DNA from: Arthrobacter sulfonylureivorans
Lineage (GTDB): Bacteria; Actinomycetota; Actinomycetes; Actinomycetales; Micrococcaceae
Assembly: GCA_004000035.1 (NCBI GenBank)
Contig: RJAE01000001.1
Coordinates: forward strand, 186,001-250,000
DNA: 64,000 nt
Direction of reading: 5' to 3'
Shown: one piece after another, positions 47,593 through 56,821 of the stretch
Layout: every line of letters begins with the position of its first letter
How positions within the stretch are numbered: the stretch's first letter is position 1
The notes under the pieces: model-generated
Seen by the model: the letters and a program-made list of their open reading frames with translations, nothing else
Told to the model about the DNA's origin: nothing
The model's database searches: none
Made by a program: the position numbers and the translations under genes

Positions 47593-48310
47593 GGCATGCC
47601 GCTGGGTGTTCGCAGCCGATGGGCATGCGGCTCGGGAGCAATTGCAGCTGTTCGTCTCGGTGGGCCTGAAACGGACCGCCGTCCGGCGGGCGAAGGCCCA
47701 CATCCCGCGACAAAGTGCGGCAGTGGCCCAAGTGGGAAGTGGCCCCTGGAATGGTCGACGCGCTGGCCGTCTGAACCTGGCCCCGCCCTGGACGTTTTTG
47801 ACGCTGGCCACGGACAGATCACCGCCTTCCGGTGGTCCGCACTCACCACACCCGCTATTCAGTACGTGGTTGCAGAACGAAGGCTGGAAACCCCTCTCGC
47901 AATCACGCACGGAGAAGAGAGGTTATTTAGCCATGGAACGTGGTGGTGGAGCTCCGGTTTGCGCTCTAACCTCTGGAGGCAGTTGCTGGGAGTGCACGGT
48001 TTGAGCGGCCTGTCGCCTCATGTCAATACCTCCGACACGAGCGTATTGCCTGGGAATCTCCGGCTGTTGGCGTGGTTCCACTTGTCGTTCACGGCGGGTT
48101 TGGGCGGGGCGGGTTGGTTGGCTGTCGCGATGGCTTTGAGACGGCCAGTGAGGGCGAGGAAGCTGCCGCAGATGGAAGGCAATGGCCTCCGAATCCGTCG
48201 GGTAATCTAGCGATATCTTCCCTCCGCGCAGGTCTGAATGTTGCTTCTACCTGACCCGATCGGCTTCAGAGTTTTGCTCGTCGTTCATCCCAACATGCAG
48301 GGTGCGCTGG
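47593..48310. other. Long stretch without convincing gene
   Basis: The 718 bases after the antiporter hold a plus-strand open frame (47596-48210) and several minus-strand frames. All lack ribosome-binding sites and read as shadow-like Arg/Gly/Pro-rich sequence. The second half (about 47900-48290) is somewhat less GC-rich than neighbouring genes. I see no inverted repeats or transposase motifs; it may be decayed DNA. Confidence 0.5.
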
Positions 48311-48316
48311 TAGTGT
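48311..48316 (+). promoter_or_regulatory. -10 element of leaderless nuclease gene
   Basis: TAGTGT lies six bases before ATG 48323. Confidence 0.6.
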
Positions 48317-48322
48317 CCCGTC

Positions 48323-49219
48323 ATGGATGACGAACTGCTCGTAGCCCGGCCCCTCACCGCCAAGGACCTTGCCGGCCGTGCAGGCTTCGATGAGAACTTC
48401 CTGGGCCGGCCCGTGCCGATGCCCGCCGTGCCCGGCGTGGAGACGGTCCTGTTGCCCTACACGCACTTCTCGGTTCTGATGCGCCCGGATAAGCGTCTGG
48501 CCGCCGTTACAGGATTGGGTATGGACGGCAGCAAGCTCATGGACCTGGACCGGGCCGGGATCCCCTGGCGGCTGGATCCCCGGCTGGCCTCCGACCTGCA
48601 GACGGGCGAGCGGGTGTACGCCCGGAACGACATCGACCGCGGCCACCTGGTCCGACGGGCCTCGGCGGTCTGGGGCGACACGGTCGCCGAGGCGAGGCTG
48701 GCCAACGAAGACACCTTCCACTTCACCAACGCCGCTCCCCAGGCGGCCAAGTTCAACCAGGGCCTCGAACTGTGGCTGGGCTTGGAGTCTTACCTGCAGG
48801 AGCATGTCGCCGAGTACCGCGACAGGATCGTCGTGTTCACCGGGCCGATTTTCAGCGCCAAGGATCCCGTATATCGGGGCGTGGAGATCCCGTTGCGCTT
48901 CTTCAAGGTTGCCGTGTTTATCCACCAGGGAGAGTTGTCGGCGGTCGGATACGTGGTGGACCAGACGCCTGAGCTGGGCGAACTGCCCGACGTCCCGCGG
49001 CCGGAGTCGATCGACGACGTCCCGCCGCTGGGCCCGTTCCGGACGTTCCAAGCACCCATCAGGGACATCGCAGAGCTGACCGGCCTGGACTTGGACCAGT
49101 TGGTCGCCGTGGACCGGATGCCGATCGCCGCGACCCTCGGCACTGCCCGCGTCGGGTCCACATGGCGGAAACTGAATGCCTTCGAAGACCTCGACCTGGA
49201 CTTCGATCTGGAGGACTAG
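48323..49219 (+). CDS. DNA/RNA non-specific endonuclease (DRGH family)
   Basis: This 298-residue beta-beta-alpha-metal nuclease has the catalytic DRGHLVRR (His about residue 108) and the metal-ligand asparagine region FHFTNAAPQAAKFNQG. No signal peptide is visible, so it is either cytoplasmic or exported by another route, or it is part of a toxin-type or defence function without a recognisable partner gene. The C-terminus is acidic. ATG 48323 is set by the -10 spacing. Confidence 0.9.
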   Translation: MDDELLVARPLTAKDLAGRAGFDENFLGRPVPMPAVPGVETVLLPYTHFSVLMRPDKRLAAVTGLGMDGSKLMDLDRAGIPWRLDPRLASDLQTGERVYARNDIDRGHLVRRASAVWGDTVAEARLANEDTFHFTNAAPQAAKFNQGLELWLGLESYLQEHVAEYRDRIVVFTGPIFSAKDPVYRGVEIPLRFFKVAVFIHQGELSAVGYVVDQTPELGELPDVPRPESIDDVPPLGPFRTFQAPIRDIAELTGLDLDQLVAVDRMPIAATLGTARVGSTWRKLNAFEDLDLDFDLED

Positions 49220-49525
49220 ACCGGGCTGCTTCTGGTTCTCGAGGGCTGGGGAAGTGGGCACGGGATTTCCAGACCCGAACTCACAAGAAAGGAGGCCGCC
49301 CCTTTAGTCGCCCTTGCCGCGGCCTCAATACGGCTGGCCTCCGGGTCAGGTTCCCTGTAGTTGCCCGGACAGCGAGCCAGCGATCAGCCAAGGGGAGCGC
49401 GGCGCGGTTAGACCTCCCTATCGCGGTCCGCTCGATGGCGGAGACCCATAGATTGACGTCAACCCTCCGGCGACAACTCTCTGGGGGACCAGGGGATTGT
49501 CGCCGGTGGATGGTGGTTGTGGTGG
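49220..49525. other. Intergenic stretch between convergent genes
   Basis: These 306 bases between the nuclease and the MFS importer have no supported gene. I checked for a tRNA because of several GC-rich arms but found no cloverleaf or TTC loop. Nothing else stands out. Confidence 0.5.
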
Positions 49526-50890
49526 TCAGTCTGTGCGGACCTTGCGGGGGTCGACGTTCCGGGCGGCGAAGATGAGGAGGCCGGAGGCCAGGATGGGGAG
49601 GACGCCCCACCAAAGGGTGGCATTGATCCAGCCGCCGCCGGCGACGAGCGTGGCGGTGATCAGGAGGCCGCCGATGATCGCTCCAACCTGGCCGGAGGCG
49701 TTGATGATGGAACTTCCCGTTGCCCGGGTGTGGACGGGGAAGCTTTCGCCGGTAAAGAACAGCAGGGCGGAGAAGGGGCCGATGAGGAAGAACAGTCCGG
49801 CACTGTATAGCCCGATGATGAGCGGGAAGTTCCCGTTCGGGGCTTGGAGCATGATGAAGAAGGAGACGGCACAGAGGATCCAGCCGATCCCAATTGCGTT
49901 GCGGCGTCCGATCCGGTCACCCAGCCAGCCGTGGAACAGGTAGCCGGCGAATGCGGTGGCATTGGAGATGACGAGGATCAGTAGGGCGTTGTTGAATGCG
50001 ATGTCCTTGCCGTCGGGGGCCGAAAGCAGTGAGGTGCCAAGGATCGCGAAGGCCAGAACGCCCAGCCAGTTCAGGAGGAAGGCGCCGCCGATCGTGAGGG
50101 TGGACCGCAGCGACTCCCCGCGGAAGACCGAAACGAGCGGGGCGGCCTTCTCGGTGACGTCGATTCCGTACTTCTTCCCGAGCTGCTGAGCCTCTTCGAC
50201 CCTGCCGTCCTTGATCATCTTGTCAATTTGGTGACGGTGGGCGAACTGGGGGCTCTCCTTGAGCCAGCGTCCGGCGATGATGATGAAGACGGCAGGGATG
50301 GCGGCCACAACGAAGCAGAGCGCCCATCCGCCGATGGGGAACAGCAGGTAGACGGAACCGGCAGCCAGTACGGAGCCCACCGGCCAGCCGGATTGGACGA
50401 GCGAGTAGATGAGACCGCGGCGGCGGGCCTTGGCGGGATCGCTGTTGTGAGCGAACATCTCGTTGAGGTAGGCCGCGTTGATGGCCTGTTCGGCGTAGCC
50501 AAGGCCGGCCAGTGAACGCACCAGGACAAGGAACACGACACCCAGACCGGCAGCGATGCCGACGACCCACCCGACCGTGGCGGTCAGCAGTGAGGCGACG
50601 GCGGCACCGGCGACGGCGATCAGGATGCCCTTGCGGCGCCCGATCCGGTCGACGATCGGGCCGATCGCGAAGGCCACGAGCGCAGTTCCGGCTGTCACCC
50701 AGGTGTTGATCTCGGTCGACTGGGCCGGGCTCCAGCCGAGGTCCGCGGCCAGCTTTGGCAGGAGGTTGCCGAACAGGACGAAGTCATAGACGGCGAAGGT
50801 CCAGGCGAAGAAGCAAATCCAGGTGGCCATCCGGACGTCCTTGGGCCTGACATCGGACTCGACGAATCGGGAGGTTGGGGCAGTGGACAT
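49526..50890 (-). CDS. MFS transporter (sugar/aromatic-acid type), probable hydantoin or creatinine-pathway importer
   Basis: The 454-residue protein has 12 predicted helices with motif A in GPIVDRIGRRKG and its repeat GWLGDRIGRRNAIG. A large central loop sits near residues 205-255 (RWLKESPQFAHRHQIDKMIKDG). Such proteins usually import organic anions or polar solutes. It lies 121 bases downstream of the HyuAB gene on the same strand, so its cargo is probably N-methylhydantoin or creatinine (inference). ATG 50890 has AGGAA upstream; a longer frame to 50968 is not needed. Confidence 0.9.
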   Translation of the reverse strand: MSTAPTSRFVESDVRPKDVRMATWICFFAWTFAVYDFVLFGNLLPKLAADLGWSPAQSTEINTWVTAGTALVAFAIGPIVDRIGRRKGILIAVAGAAVASLLTATVGWVVGIAAGLGVVFLVLVRSLAGLGYAEQAINAAYLNEMFAHNSDPAKARRRGLIYSLVQSGWPVGSVLAAGSVYLLFPIGGWALCFVVAAIPAVFIIIAGRWLKESPQFAHRHQIDKMIKDGRVEEAQQLGKKYGIDVTEKAAPLVSVFRGESLRSTLTIGGAFLLNWLGVLAFAILGTSLLSAPDGKDIAFNNALLILVISNATAFAGYLFHGWLGDRIGRRNAIGIGWILCAVSFFIMLQAPNGNFPLIIGLYSAGLFFLIGPFSALLFFTGESFPVHTRATGSSIINASGQVGAIIGGLLITATLVAGGGWINATLWWGVLPILASGLLIFAARNVDPRKVRTD

Positions 50891-50939
50891 GACGGTTCCT
50901 AACTCACTGAGATATGCGGGCGGTGTGAAGAGATTGAAC

Positions 50940-50994
50940 GAAGGGGGCGGCCTGGAGGTTGGTATCACTAACTGCCCTCCAGGCCGCCCCCTTC
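50940..50994 (-). terminator. 19-bp perfect hairpin between hyuAB and the MFS gene
   Basis: GAAGGGGGCGGCCTGGAGG at 50940-50958 pairs perfectly with CCTCCAGGCCGCCCCCTTC at 50976-50994 around a 17-base loop. There is no T-run, so it may be an mRNA-stabilising or attenuating structure rather than a full stop. Confidence 0.65.
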
Positions 50995-51011
50995 CTGCTG
51001 CGACTCCTTAT

Positions 51012-54000
51012 TTAGCTGGTGGAACTGAGCTCGGAGGCCAAAACCTCGCGGCGTTCGGCGGTGGCCTCCAGATCAACCGTGAGCTGTCCGTCGATCTCCT
51101 TGAGGACCACGCCGTAGTCACGGGCGGCCGCCTCGGCGGTCGTGAAGCCGTCCAGGACGTCTTCAAGGACCTTCAGCGGGTCCCGCTGGTGCGGGTTGCC
51201 GAATCCGCCGCCGCTGGGCACGGTGATCTGGAGGGAGTCGCCGGCCAGCAGCTGACGGCCGGTGACCTTGGACGGCCAGGACTCCTCGCCGGTCCGGCCC
51301 GGGTTCTTTACGAGCGAGCCGTTGAGGCCGTCGTGGCCGCCGTAGGCGCCCCAGGGTGCGTCCGATTCGTGGCGTTCACCTTCGCAGGTGATCGCGGTGT
51401 CGGTCAGGAAGGTGTTCTCCCGGACGATGCCGATGCCGCCTCGGTATTCGCCGGCCGCGGCCGGCTCGGAGCGCAGCTCGTAGCGGTCGGTGCGCATCGG
51501 GAACCGCCACTCGAGCTCCTCGATCGGGTTGTTGCGGGTGTTGGCGATGAGGTTGTCCACGGAGTCCGGCCCGTCGCTGGTGGCGCGGGCGCCGTAGGAG
51601 CCCTCGTTGACCTCGAGGTAGACCCAGTATTCGCCCTGCTTCTCGTCCCATCCGGAGTAGGAGATGAAGTGGATGTGGGCGGAGTTGCCGGCGGTAACCC
51701 GATCGGGGATGACGGGGGCGAGGGCCCGCAGGGCCAGGTCGACGGCGCGCTGCACCTGGGAGAAACGCGAGAAGGTCGCTGCCGGGTACTTCGGGTTGAA
51801 GATGGTGCCCTCCGGGGCAATCACCTTCAGCGGCTTGAGCATGCCCTCGTTCTGGGGCACGAACACCGGGAAGGCGACCTCGTCCAGGAACATCATGCGG
51901 GTGATGAACGTGAACGCCGAGACCGTTGTGCCCTCGAAGGCGCAGTTATAGGCGGTGGGCACCTGTTCGGAGGACCCTGTGAGGTCATAGGTGATCTCGT
52001 CGCCCTCGACGATCACCTTCACGACGATCGGCAGCTTCTTGCCGTAGTTGCGGCCGTCGTCGTCCAGGTATCCGACCTCCGTCTCGTAGACGCCGTCCGG
52101 AATCTTGGCGATCTCCTGGCGCAGCATCCGCTCGGAGTAGTCGATCCAGCTCTGGCCGGCGTCGCGCACCGCGCCGAAGCCGTAGCGCTCGATGAGGGCC
52201 AGGTAGCGGGACTTGGCCAGCTCGCAGGCGGCGATCATCGCCTGGAAGTCGCCCTCGTTGGAGGTGGGTGTCCGGGTGTTGTTGAGGATGTGCCGGATCA
52301 GCGATTCCTGGCGGACGCCTTTCTCGTAGACCTTCACCGCCCGGAAGATGGTGCCCTCGGACTGAATGTCCTGGATGTCCACCATCAGCCCGGAGAACGC
52401 ACCGCCGTTGTCGATCAACTGTCCCGAGGCGCCGGCGAAGCCGACGAGTTCCCCGTCGTGGAAGATCGGTTCGATGATCGCCACGTCGGGGGAGTGGGTC
52501 GCCCCCAGGTAGGGATCGTTGTGCATAATGACGTCACCTTCGTGGATGTCGTCGCCGAGGACCGAGATCACGCCCTTGACGATCTTGGGCATGGAGCCCA
52601 TGAACATCGGCGTGGAGTCGGACTCGGCCAGGACGTTGCCGTCCTTGTCGAACAGGCCTGCGCCGAGGTCCTCGGACTCGCGGATGATCGATGAGTAGGC
52701 CATGCGGAACAGCACCGAGGCCATTTCCTTGGCCGCGGAGCTCAGCGCGCCGCCGATCACGCGCATTAGGATCGGGGTGGCGAGTTTCTCGGCGGTCTGG
52801 GCGGCGGCCGGGCAATCGACGACGAGGTTGCCGGCAGCATCCACGGTGCCGGAGAAGCCCGGGGGAATGACGACGGTGGAGTCGTACTGCTCGATGATGG
52901 CTGGGCCGGCGAAGGTGGTGCCTATGCCCATTCTGTCGCGGTCGTAGAAGCTGGTGTCCAGGGTGACCGGTTTGCCGTCCTGTTCGAAGGTCACCGGGCG
53001 GGTTTCCACCAGGGCTTCGTCGAGGGAGCCGGACTTCGTCGCGTCCGGCGTGGGCAGCTCATCCATGACGGCGCTGGCCTCGACCCGGATGTTGATGACC
53101 TCAACGGTGCCGTTCTTGAAGCGGTGGCCGTACTCTTCGAAGTGGGCGTCGTGGAAGGCTGCCTCCGCCTTTTCCAGCCAGGTCTGGTTGACCGGCCCCT
53201 CGGGGGCATCGAAGCGTATTTCATATCCCTGGCCTTCGTAGCGAGCGTCGGCGAGCCAGTCGAGCCTGCGGCGTTCGGCTGGCACGTCCTCGGCATCGAG
53301 CTGGGCGTTGGCCTCGCGCTCGAGTTGTTCGTAAGAGGCCTGGATGGCGGCAGGATCGGCGTTGGCGAACGTGAACCGTCTGGTGGCGACGAACTCGTAC
53401 TTCTCGTCGGTGGCCAGCAGTCCGGTGGCGGCGATGATGCCTGGGTGGGCCGGGATCAGTACCTTCGGGACCTCCAGCTCCGCGGCGATCTCGCAGGCGA
53501 ACAGTGCGCCGGCTCCGCCGGCGGCGACGAGGGTGAAGTCGCGTGGGTCGTAGCCGCGGCGTACGGAGTTCTGTTCGATGGCTTGTGTCATGCCGAACTT
53601 CTGGATCTGCAGGGCGCCGAGAGCGGCCTGGTCCACCGACATGTTGAGCTTTTCTGCGAGGCCCTCCATGGCCTTTCGGGCGCCTTCGAGATCCAGATCC
53701 ATGCCTGAGCCTGCCAGGATGCGGTGGGGGCGCATGCGGCCCAGCAGCACCTGGGCGTCGGTCGACGTCGGCTCCGTCCCGCCGCGGCCGTAGCAGACCG
53801 GGCCCGGGTCGGCGCCGGCCGACTGGGGGCCGACGCGGAAGACCCCGCCGGCGTCGACGTAGGCGATGGAGCCGCCGCCGGCGCCGATGGTGTCGATGTC
53901 CACCATCGGGACCATGGCCTGGTGGTCGCCGATCTTGGTGTCCAGCAGGTGGCGCATGCGCAGTTCACCCTGGTAGGCAACGCCGATGTCTGCCGAGGTG

Positions 54001-54878
54001 CCGCCGATGTCCAGGGTGACGACGTTCTCGAAGCCGGACTGGCGGCCAGCCCACATGCCGCCGATCAGGCCGCCGACCGGTCCGGACATCATCAGCGTTA
54101 CTGGCCGCTTGGCGGCCTCCTTGATCGGAACCATGCCGCCGGAGGACTGCATCAGCAGAATTTCGCGCTTGTAGCCCAGACCTTCAGCCTGCTCCTGCAG
54201 CCGGTAAAGGTAACGCGAGACCCGGGGGCCGACATAGGCGTTCAACGCGGTGGTGGAGAACCGCTCGTACTCCCGGTACAGGGGCACGATTTCGCTGGAA
54301 AGGGACAGGTAGGCCTCGGGGAACTCCTCCGCGACGATCTCCCCAATTCGCTGCTCGTGGGCCGGGTTCAGGTAGGAGTGCAGCAGGCAGACGGCGATGG
54401 CCTCGACGCCGGCAGCCTTGAGTTCGCGCACACGCTCACGGACCTCGTCCTCGTCCAAGGGAACCAGAACGTCGCCGTTCGGGGCAGTGACGCGCTCCTT
54501 GACGGTGAGCCGGTGCCGGCGCTTGATCAGCGGCTTGGTCTGCCACGGCAGATCCTGCTGCAGCGAGAAGTTGTGCGGCTTCTTATGGCGTGCGATGTGC
54601 AGAATATCCCGGAAACCTTCGGTGGTGATCATGCCGACCTCCGCACCGGTGTGCGTCAGCGCGGTGTTCGTTGCCACCGTGGTCCCGTGCACCAGCTGGT
54701 CAATCTCCGACAGCGACACACCGGCCTTCGCACAGAGCTTCTGGATGCCGTCGATCACGGCCTCGGAGGGGTCGTGCGGGGTGGATGGGACCTTTTCCAC
54801 AACGGCGATGCGCTGGTTGTCGTCTGAGAAATACAAGTCGGTGAAGGTGCCGCCGACGTCTACTCCGATGCGCTTCAT
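51012..54878 (-). CDS. Fused HyuA-HyuB ATP-dependent hydantoinase, probable N-methylhydantoin amidohydrolase
   Basis: This 1288-residue single-chain enzyme joins HyuA (about residues 1-695) and HyuB (about 697-1288). HyuA has the actin-like phosphate loops DVGGTFTDL at the start and LDIGGTSADIG near residue 290. HyuB has the NDPYLGATHSPDVAII segment and the GGGFGNPHQRDP motif. The family splits lactam or hydantoin rings with ATP; 5-oxoprolinase has the same fused length and is the alternative name. The divergent N-carbamoylsarcosine amidase makes N-methylhydantoin the most likely substrate, giving N-carbamoylsarcosine. ATG 54878 follows GAAAGGACCCC. The promoter, operator and CRP-like site lie upstream at 55011-55073. 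Confidence 0.93.
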   Translation of the reverse strand: MKRIGVDVGGTFTDLYFSDDNQRIAVVEKVPSTPHDPSEAVIDGIQKLCAKAGVSLSEIDQLVHGTTVATNTALTHTGAEVGMITTEGFRDILHIARHKKPHNFSLQQDLPWQTKPLIKRRHRLTVKERVTAPNGDVLVPLDEDEVRERVRELKAAGVEAIAVCLLHSYLNPAHEQRIGEIVAEEFPEAYLSLSSEIVPLYREYERFSTTALNAYVGPRVSRYLYRLQEQAEGLGYKREILLMQSSGGMVPIKEAAKRPVTLMMSGPVGGLIGGMWAGRQSGFENVVTLDIGGTSADIGVAYQGELRMRHLLDTKIGDHQAMVPMVDIDTIGAGGGSIAYVDAGGVFRVGPQSAGADPGPVCYGRGGTEPTSTDAQVLLGRMRPHRILAGSGMDLDLEGARKAMEGLAEKLNMSVDQAALGALQIQKFGMTQAIEQNSVRRGYDPRDFTLVAAGGAGALFACEIAAELEVPKVLIPAHPGIIAATGLLATDEKYEFVATRRFTFANADPAAIQASYEQLEREANAQLDAEDVPAERRRLDWLADARYEGQGYEIRFDAPEGPVNQTWLEKAEAAFHDAHFEEYGHRFKNGTVEVINIRVEASAVMDELPTPDATKSGSLDEALVETRPVTFEQDGKPVTLDTSFYDRDRMGIGTTFAGPAIIEQYDSTVVIPPGFSGTVDAAGNLVVDCPAAAQTAEKLATPILMRVIGGALSSAAKEMASVLFRMAYSSIIRESEDLGAGLFDKDGNVLAESDSTPMFMGSMPKIVKGVISVLGDDIHEGDVIMHNDPYLGATHSPDVAIIEPIFHDGELVGFAGASGQLIDNGGAFSGLMVDIQDIQSEGTIFRAVKVYEKGVRQESLIRHILNNTRTPTSNEGDFQAMIAACELAKSRYLALIERYGFGAVRDAGQSWIDYSERMLRQEIAKIPDGVYETEVGYLDDDGRNYGKKLPIVVKVIVEGDEITYDLTGSSEQVPTAYNCAFEGTTVSAFTFITRMMFLDEVAFPVFVPQNEGMLKPLKVIAPEGTIFNPKYPAATFSRFSQVQRAVDLALRALAPVIPDRVTAGNSAHIHFISYSGWDEKQGEYWVYLEVNEGSYGARATSDGPDSVDNLIANTRNNPIEELEWRFPMRTDRYELRSEPAAAGEYRGGIGIVRENTFLTDTAITCEGERHESDAPWGAYGGHDGLNGSLVKNPGRTGEESWPSKVTGRQLLAGDSLQITVPSGGGFGNPHQRDPLKVLEDVLDGFTTAEAAARDYGVVLKEIDGQLTVDLEATAERREVLASELSSTS

Positions 54879-55010
54879 GAGGGGTCCTTTCGGATGTGAG
54901 GCTCAGGACTGCGATGGTGGGGATTGGGTTGATGGTGATACTCGGGGCCTCTCGGCCGGTTCGGCCCGGAAGGGCCGTCCAGTGGGCCGCATCCTCGTCC
55001 GGCAGCATGC

Positions 55011-55026
55011 TGTGACTTGAGTCACA
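55011..55026. promoter_or_regulatory. CRP/GlxR-type site in the hyuAB leader
   Basis: TGTGACTTGAGTCACA is a perfect TGTGA-N6-TCACA palindrome, extended by GC at both ends. It lies about 20 bases downstream of the predicted hyuAB transcription start, a place where a bound regulator would repress or roadblock. Confidence 0.65.
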
Positions 55027-55030
55027 GCTC

Positions 55031-55073
55031 GTTGCTTGCTTAGAAATATAGTTCCGTTCGAAGCAACAAGCAA
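55031..55073 (-). promoter_or_regulatory. hyuAB promoter with shared operator motif
   Basis: On the minus strand TTGCTT (55073-55068) and TATATT (55050-55045) are 17 bases apart. The motif GTTGCTTGCTTAG lies at 55031-55043 over the predicted start, and its GTTGCTT half has an inverted partner AAGCAAC at 55061-55067. The same 13 bases recur upstream of the amidase gene, so this is the probable IclR or other pathway operator. Confidence 0.65.
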
Positions 55074-55320
55074 TGGTTTTTTGGATTTTCTTCTACGGTC
55101 ACCCCGATGAGATGGCTCAGGCACCACCCAGGCCTGTTGCGGCATTTGCTGCTCGCTTCAGCAAGAACCTGCCGGCCGGCGCGGCGAATCCAGGCCCCGG
55201 CAGTCTTCGACGGAGGTGCGTGCGGACGGGCGGAGGTGGACAATGGCTTCTTCCCAGATCCCGCGAGGTGCCGAGGCTCGGGGGTAAGGGGGAAATTGGG
55301 GGCTGTGTGTTGTGGAAACA

Positions 55321-55690
55321 ATCAAACGCCCCCTCGTTCTCCTCAAGGACCCCGGCCAGGGCGGGGATTCGCCGACGTTTGAGAACCTCGGAAGCCTTGG
55401 GGGTCAAGAAGGCCGGCTCCGGGCGGCCGCGTTCCCGTCCGGGCCGGGCGATGGCGGACAAGGCCTACTCCTCCAAGGAGGTCCGTCGCCTGTCTGCGGG
55501 ACCGGGGTATTGAATGCCTCATCCTCGTCTGGCCAGCTGCGACAAGGAGGCGTACAAACGCCGCAATGTCGTTGAGTCGTGTCAAACAACGCCCTGAAGC
55601 AGCGGCGGTCCCTGGCCGCCCGGTTCGACAAGCTCGCCCTGACCTTCCGGGCGGCCGACCTGCAGGTGGCCGTCATCTGGGCCCGGGCAG
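55321..55690 (+). pseudogene. IS5-type transposase C-terminal remnant
   Basis: Three shifted frames together spell a DDE transposase C-terminus. RPLVLLKDPGQGGDSPTF is followed by GSGRPRSRPGRAMADKAYSSKEVRRL, then RDRGIECLI in another frame, then AYKRRNVVE, then LKQRRSLAARFDKLALTFRAA. At least three frameshifts and the missing N-terminus show it is dead. No flanking inverted repeats were found. It lies between the divergent hydantoinase and amidase promoters. Confidence 0.75.
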
Positions 55691-55878
55691 CCACAGTACA
55701 AGGAGACACGCCCCTAGCGCGCAATTTCACGCTGTTACTACCAAGACCCCTCCCTCGCCGGGCTGCCGGAGCGACGCACTCGCCGGCGCTCGCCCCGACC
55801 GGGCAGTTGGTCCGAGGGGACACAGATTCTGCGAACCTCTGGTGCTGCGCCGGTCAGTGCGCTACAGTAGTGGGCACA

Positions 55879-55903
55879 GCAACAAAGTTGCTTGCTTAGC
55901 AAC
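55879..55903 (+). promoter_or_regulatory. Operator region upstream of the amidase gene
   Basis: Two nested palindromes occur: GCAACAAAGTTGC (55879-55891) and GTTGCTTGCTTAGCAAC (55887-55903). The second contains the 13-base motif shared with the hyuAB promoter. They end 26 bases before the amidase start and should control it. Confidence 0.6.
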
Positions 55904-55929
55904 GCAATACCGTTAGAGTGGAGAGAGCC

Positions 55930-56700
55930 ATGACAGTTACGTCCAACGACATCGAAGCCCGTCTTGCAGCAGTGCTGGAGGAGGCGTTCGAAGCCGGCAC
56001 CGGCATTTACAACGAGCGCGGCTTCAAGCGTCGGATCGGCTACGGGAACCGCCCCGCCGTCATCCACATTGACCTCGCGAACGCCTGGACCCGCCCGGGC
56101 CACCCGTTCAGCTGCCCGGGCATGGATGTGATCATCCCCAATGTGCAGCGGATCAATGAGGCCGCGCGCGCCAAGGGGGTCCCGGTCTTTTACACCACGA
56201 ACGTGTACCGCAACCGCGACGCATCTTCCGGCACGAACGACATGGGCCTGTGGTACTCGAAGATCCCCACGGAGACCCTTCCGGCAGATTCCTACTGGGC
56301 GCAGATCGACGACCGCATTGCGCCCGCAGAGGGAGAGGTCGTGATCGAAAAGAACCGCGCCTCGGCGTTCCCGGGGACGAACCTCGAGCTGTTCCTGACC
56401 TCCAACCGCATCGACACCCTGATCGTGACCGGTGCGACCGCGGCCGGGTGCGTTCGCCACACCGTCGAGGACGCGATCGCGAAGGGCTTCCGCCCGATCA
56501 TCCCCAGGGAGACCATCGGCGACCGTGTCCCGGGCGTCGTGCAGTGGAACCTCTACGACATCGACAACAAGTTCGGTGACGTGGAGTCCACGGATGCGGT
56601 GGTGGAGTACCTGAATGGCCTCCCGCAGTTCGAGAACACGGTCCCGAAGACCCTCTCGGATCCCCAGCCCGAGGTCGCGACCCCCGCGGATCCGGCCTGA
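55930..56700 (+). CDS. N-carbamoylsarcosine amidase
   Basis: This 256-residue cysteine hydrolase of the isochorismatase-like fold hydrolyses N-carbamoylsarcosine to sarcosine, CO2 and ammonia. It closely resembles the classic Arthrobacter enzyme as I remember it, from EEAFEAGTGIYNERGFKRR through ETIGDRVPGVVQWNLYD. The catalytic triad is visible as Asp48 (IHIDLANAW), Lys141 (VIEKNRASAF) and Cys174 (ATAAGCVRHTV). ATG 55930 has GGAGAG upstream; a GTG at 55918 is possible. It is divergent from the hydantoinase gene and ends at a strong terminator. Creatinine deaminase and sarcosine oxidase genes are not in the window. Confidence 0.95.
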   Translation: MTVTSNDIEARLAAVLEEAFEAGTGIYNERGFKRRIGYGNRPAVIHIDLANAWTRPGHPFSCPGMDVIIPNVQRINEAARAKGVPVFYTTNVYRNRDASSGTNDMGLWYSKIPTETLPADSYWAQIDDRIAPAEGEVVIEKNRASAFPGTNLELFLTSNRIDTLIVTGATAAGCVRHTVEDAIAKGFRPIIPRETIGDRVPGVVQWNLYDIDNKFGDVESTDAVVEYLNGLPQFENTVPKTLSDPQPEVATPADPA

Positions 56701-56751
56701 GCCACACCGTACTGTCGGAGCCCCGCGGGCCGGCATTCTCAGGCCGACCCG

Positions 56752-56791
56752 GCGGCAGCCCGGCACCCCTCAGTGGGTGCCGGGCTGCCGC
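56752..56791 (+). terminator. 17-bp perfect hairpin after the amidase gene
   Basis: GCGGCAGCCCGGCACCC at 56752-56768 pairs with GGGTGCCGGGCTGCCGC at 56775-56791 around a 6-base loop. It ends the amidase transcript; no T-run is present. Confidence 0.75.
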
Positions 56792-56821
56792 ACATCTGTG
56801 AGGATATGGGCGTACCGGGCA

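Noticed and set aside
47596-48210. 204-codon plus-strand frame after the antiporter
   Set aside because: No ribosome-binding site, biased composition and no recognisable domain.
49220-49525. Possible tRNA remnant
   Set aside because: No cloverleaf arms or conserved T-loop could be formed.
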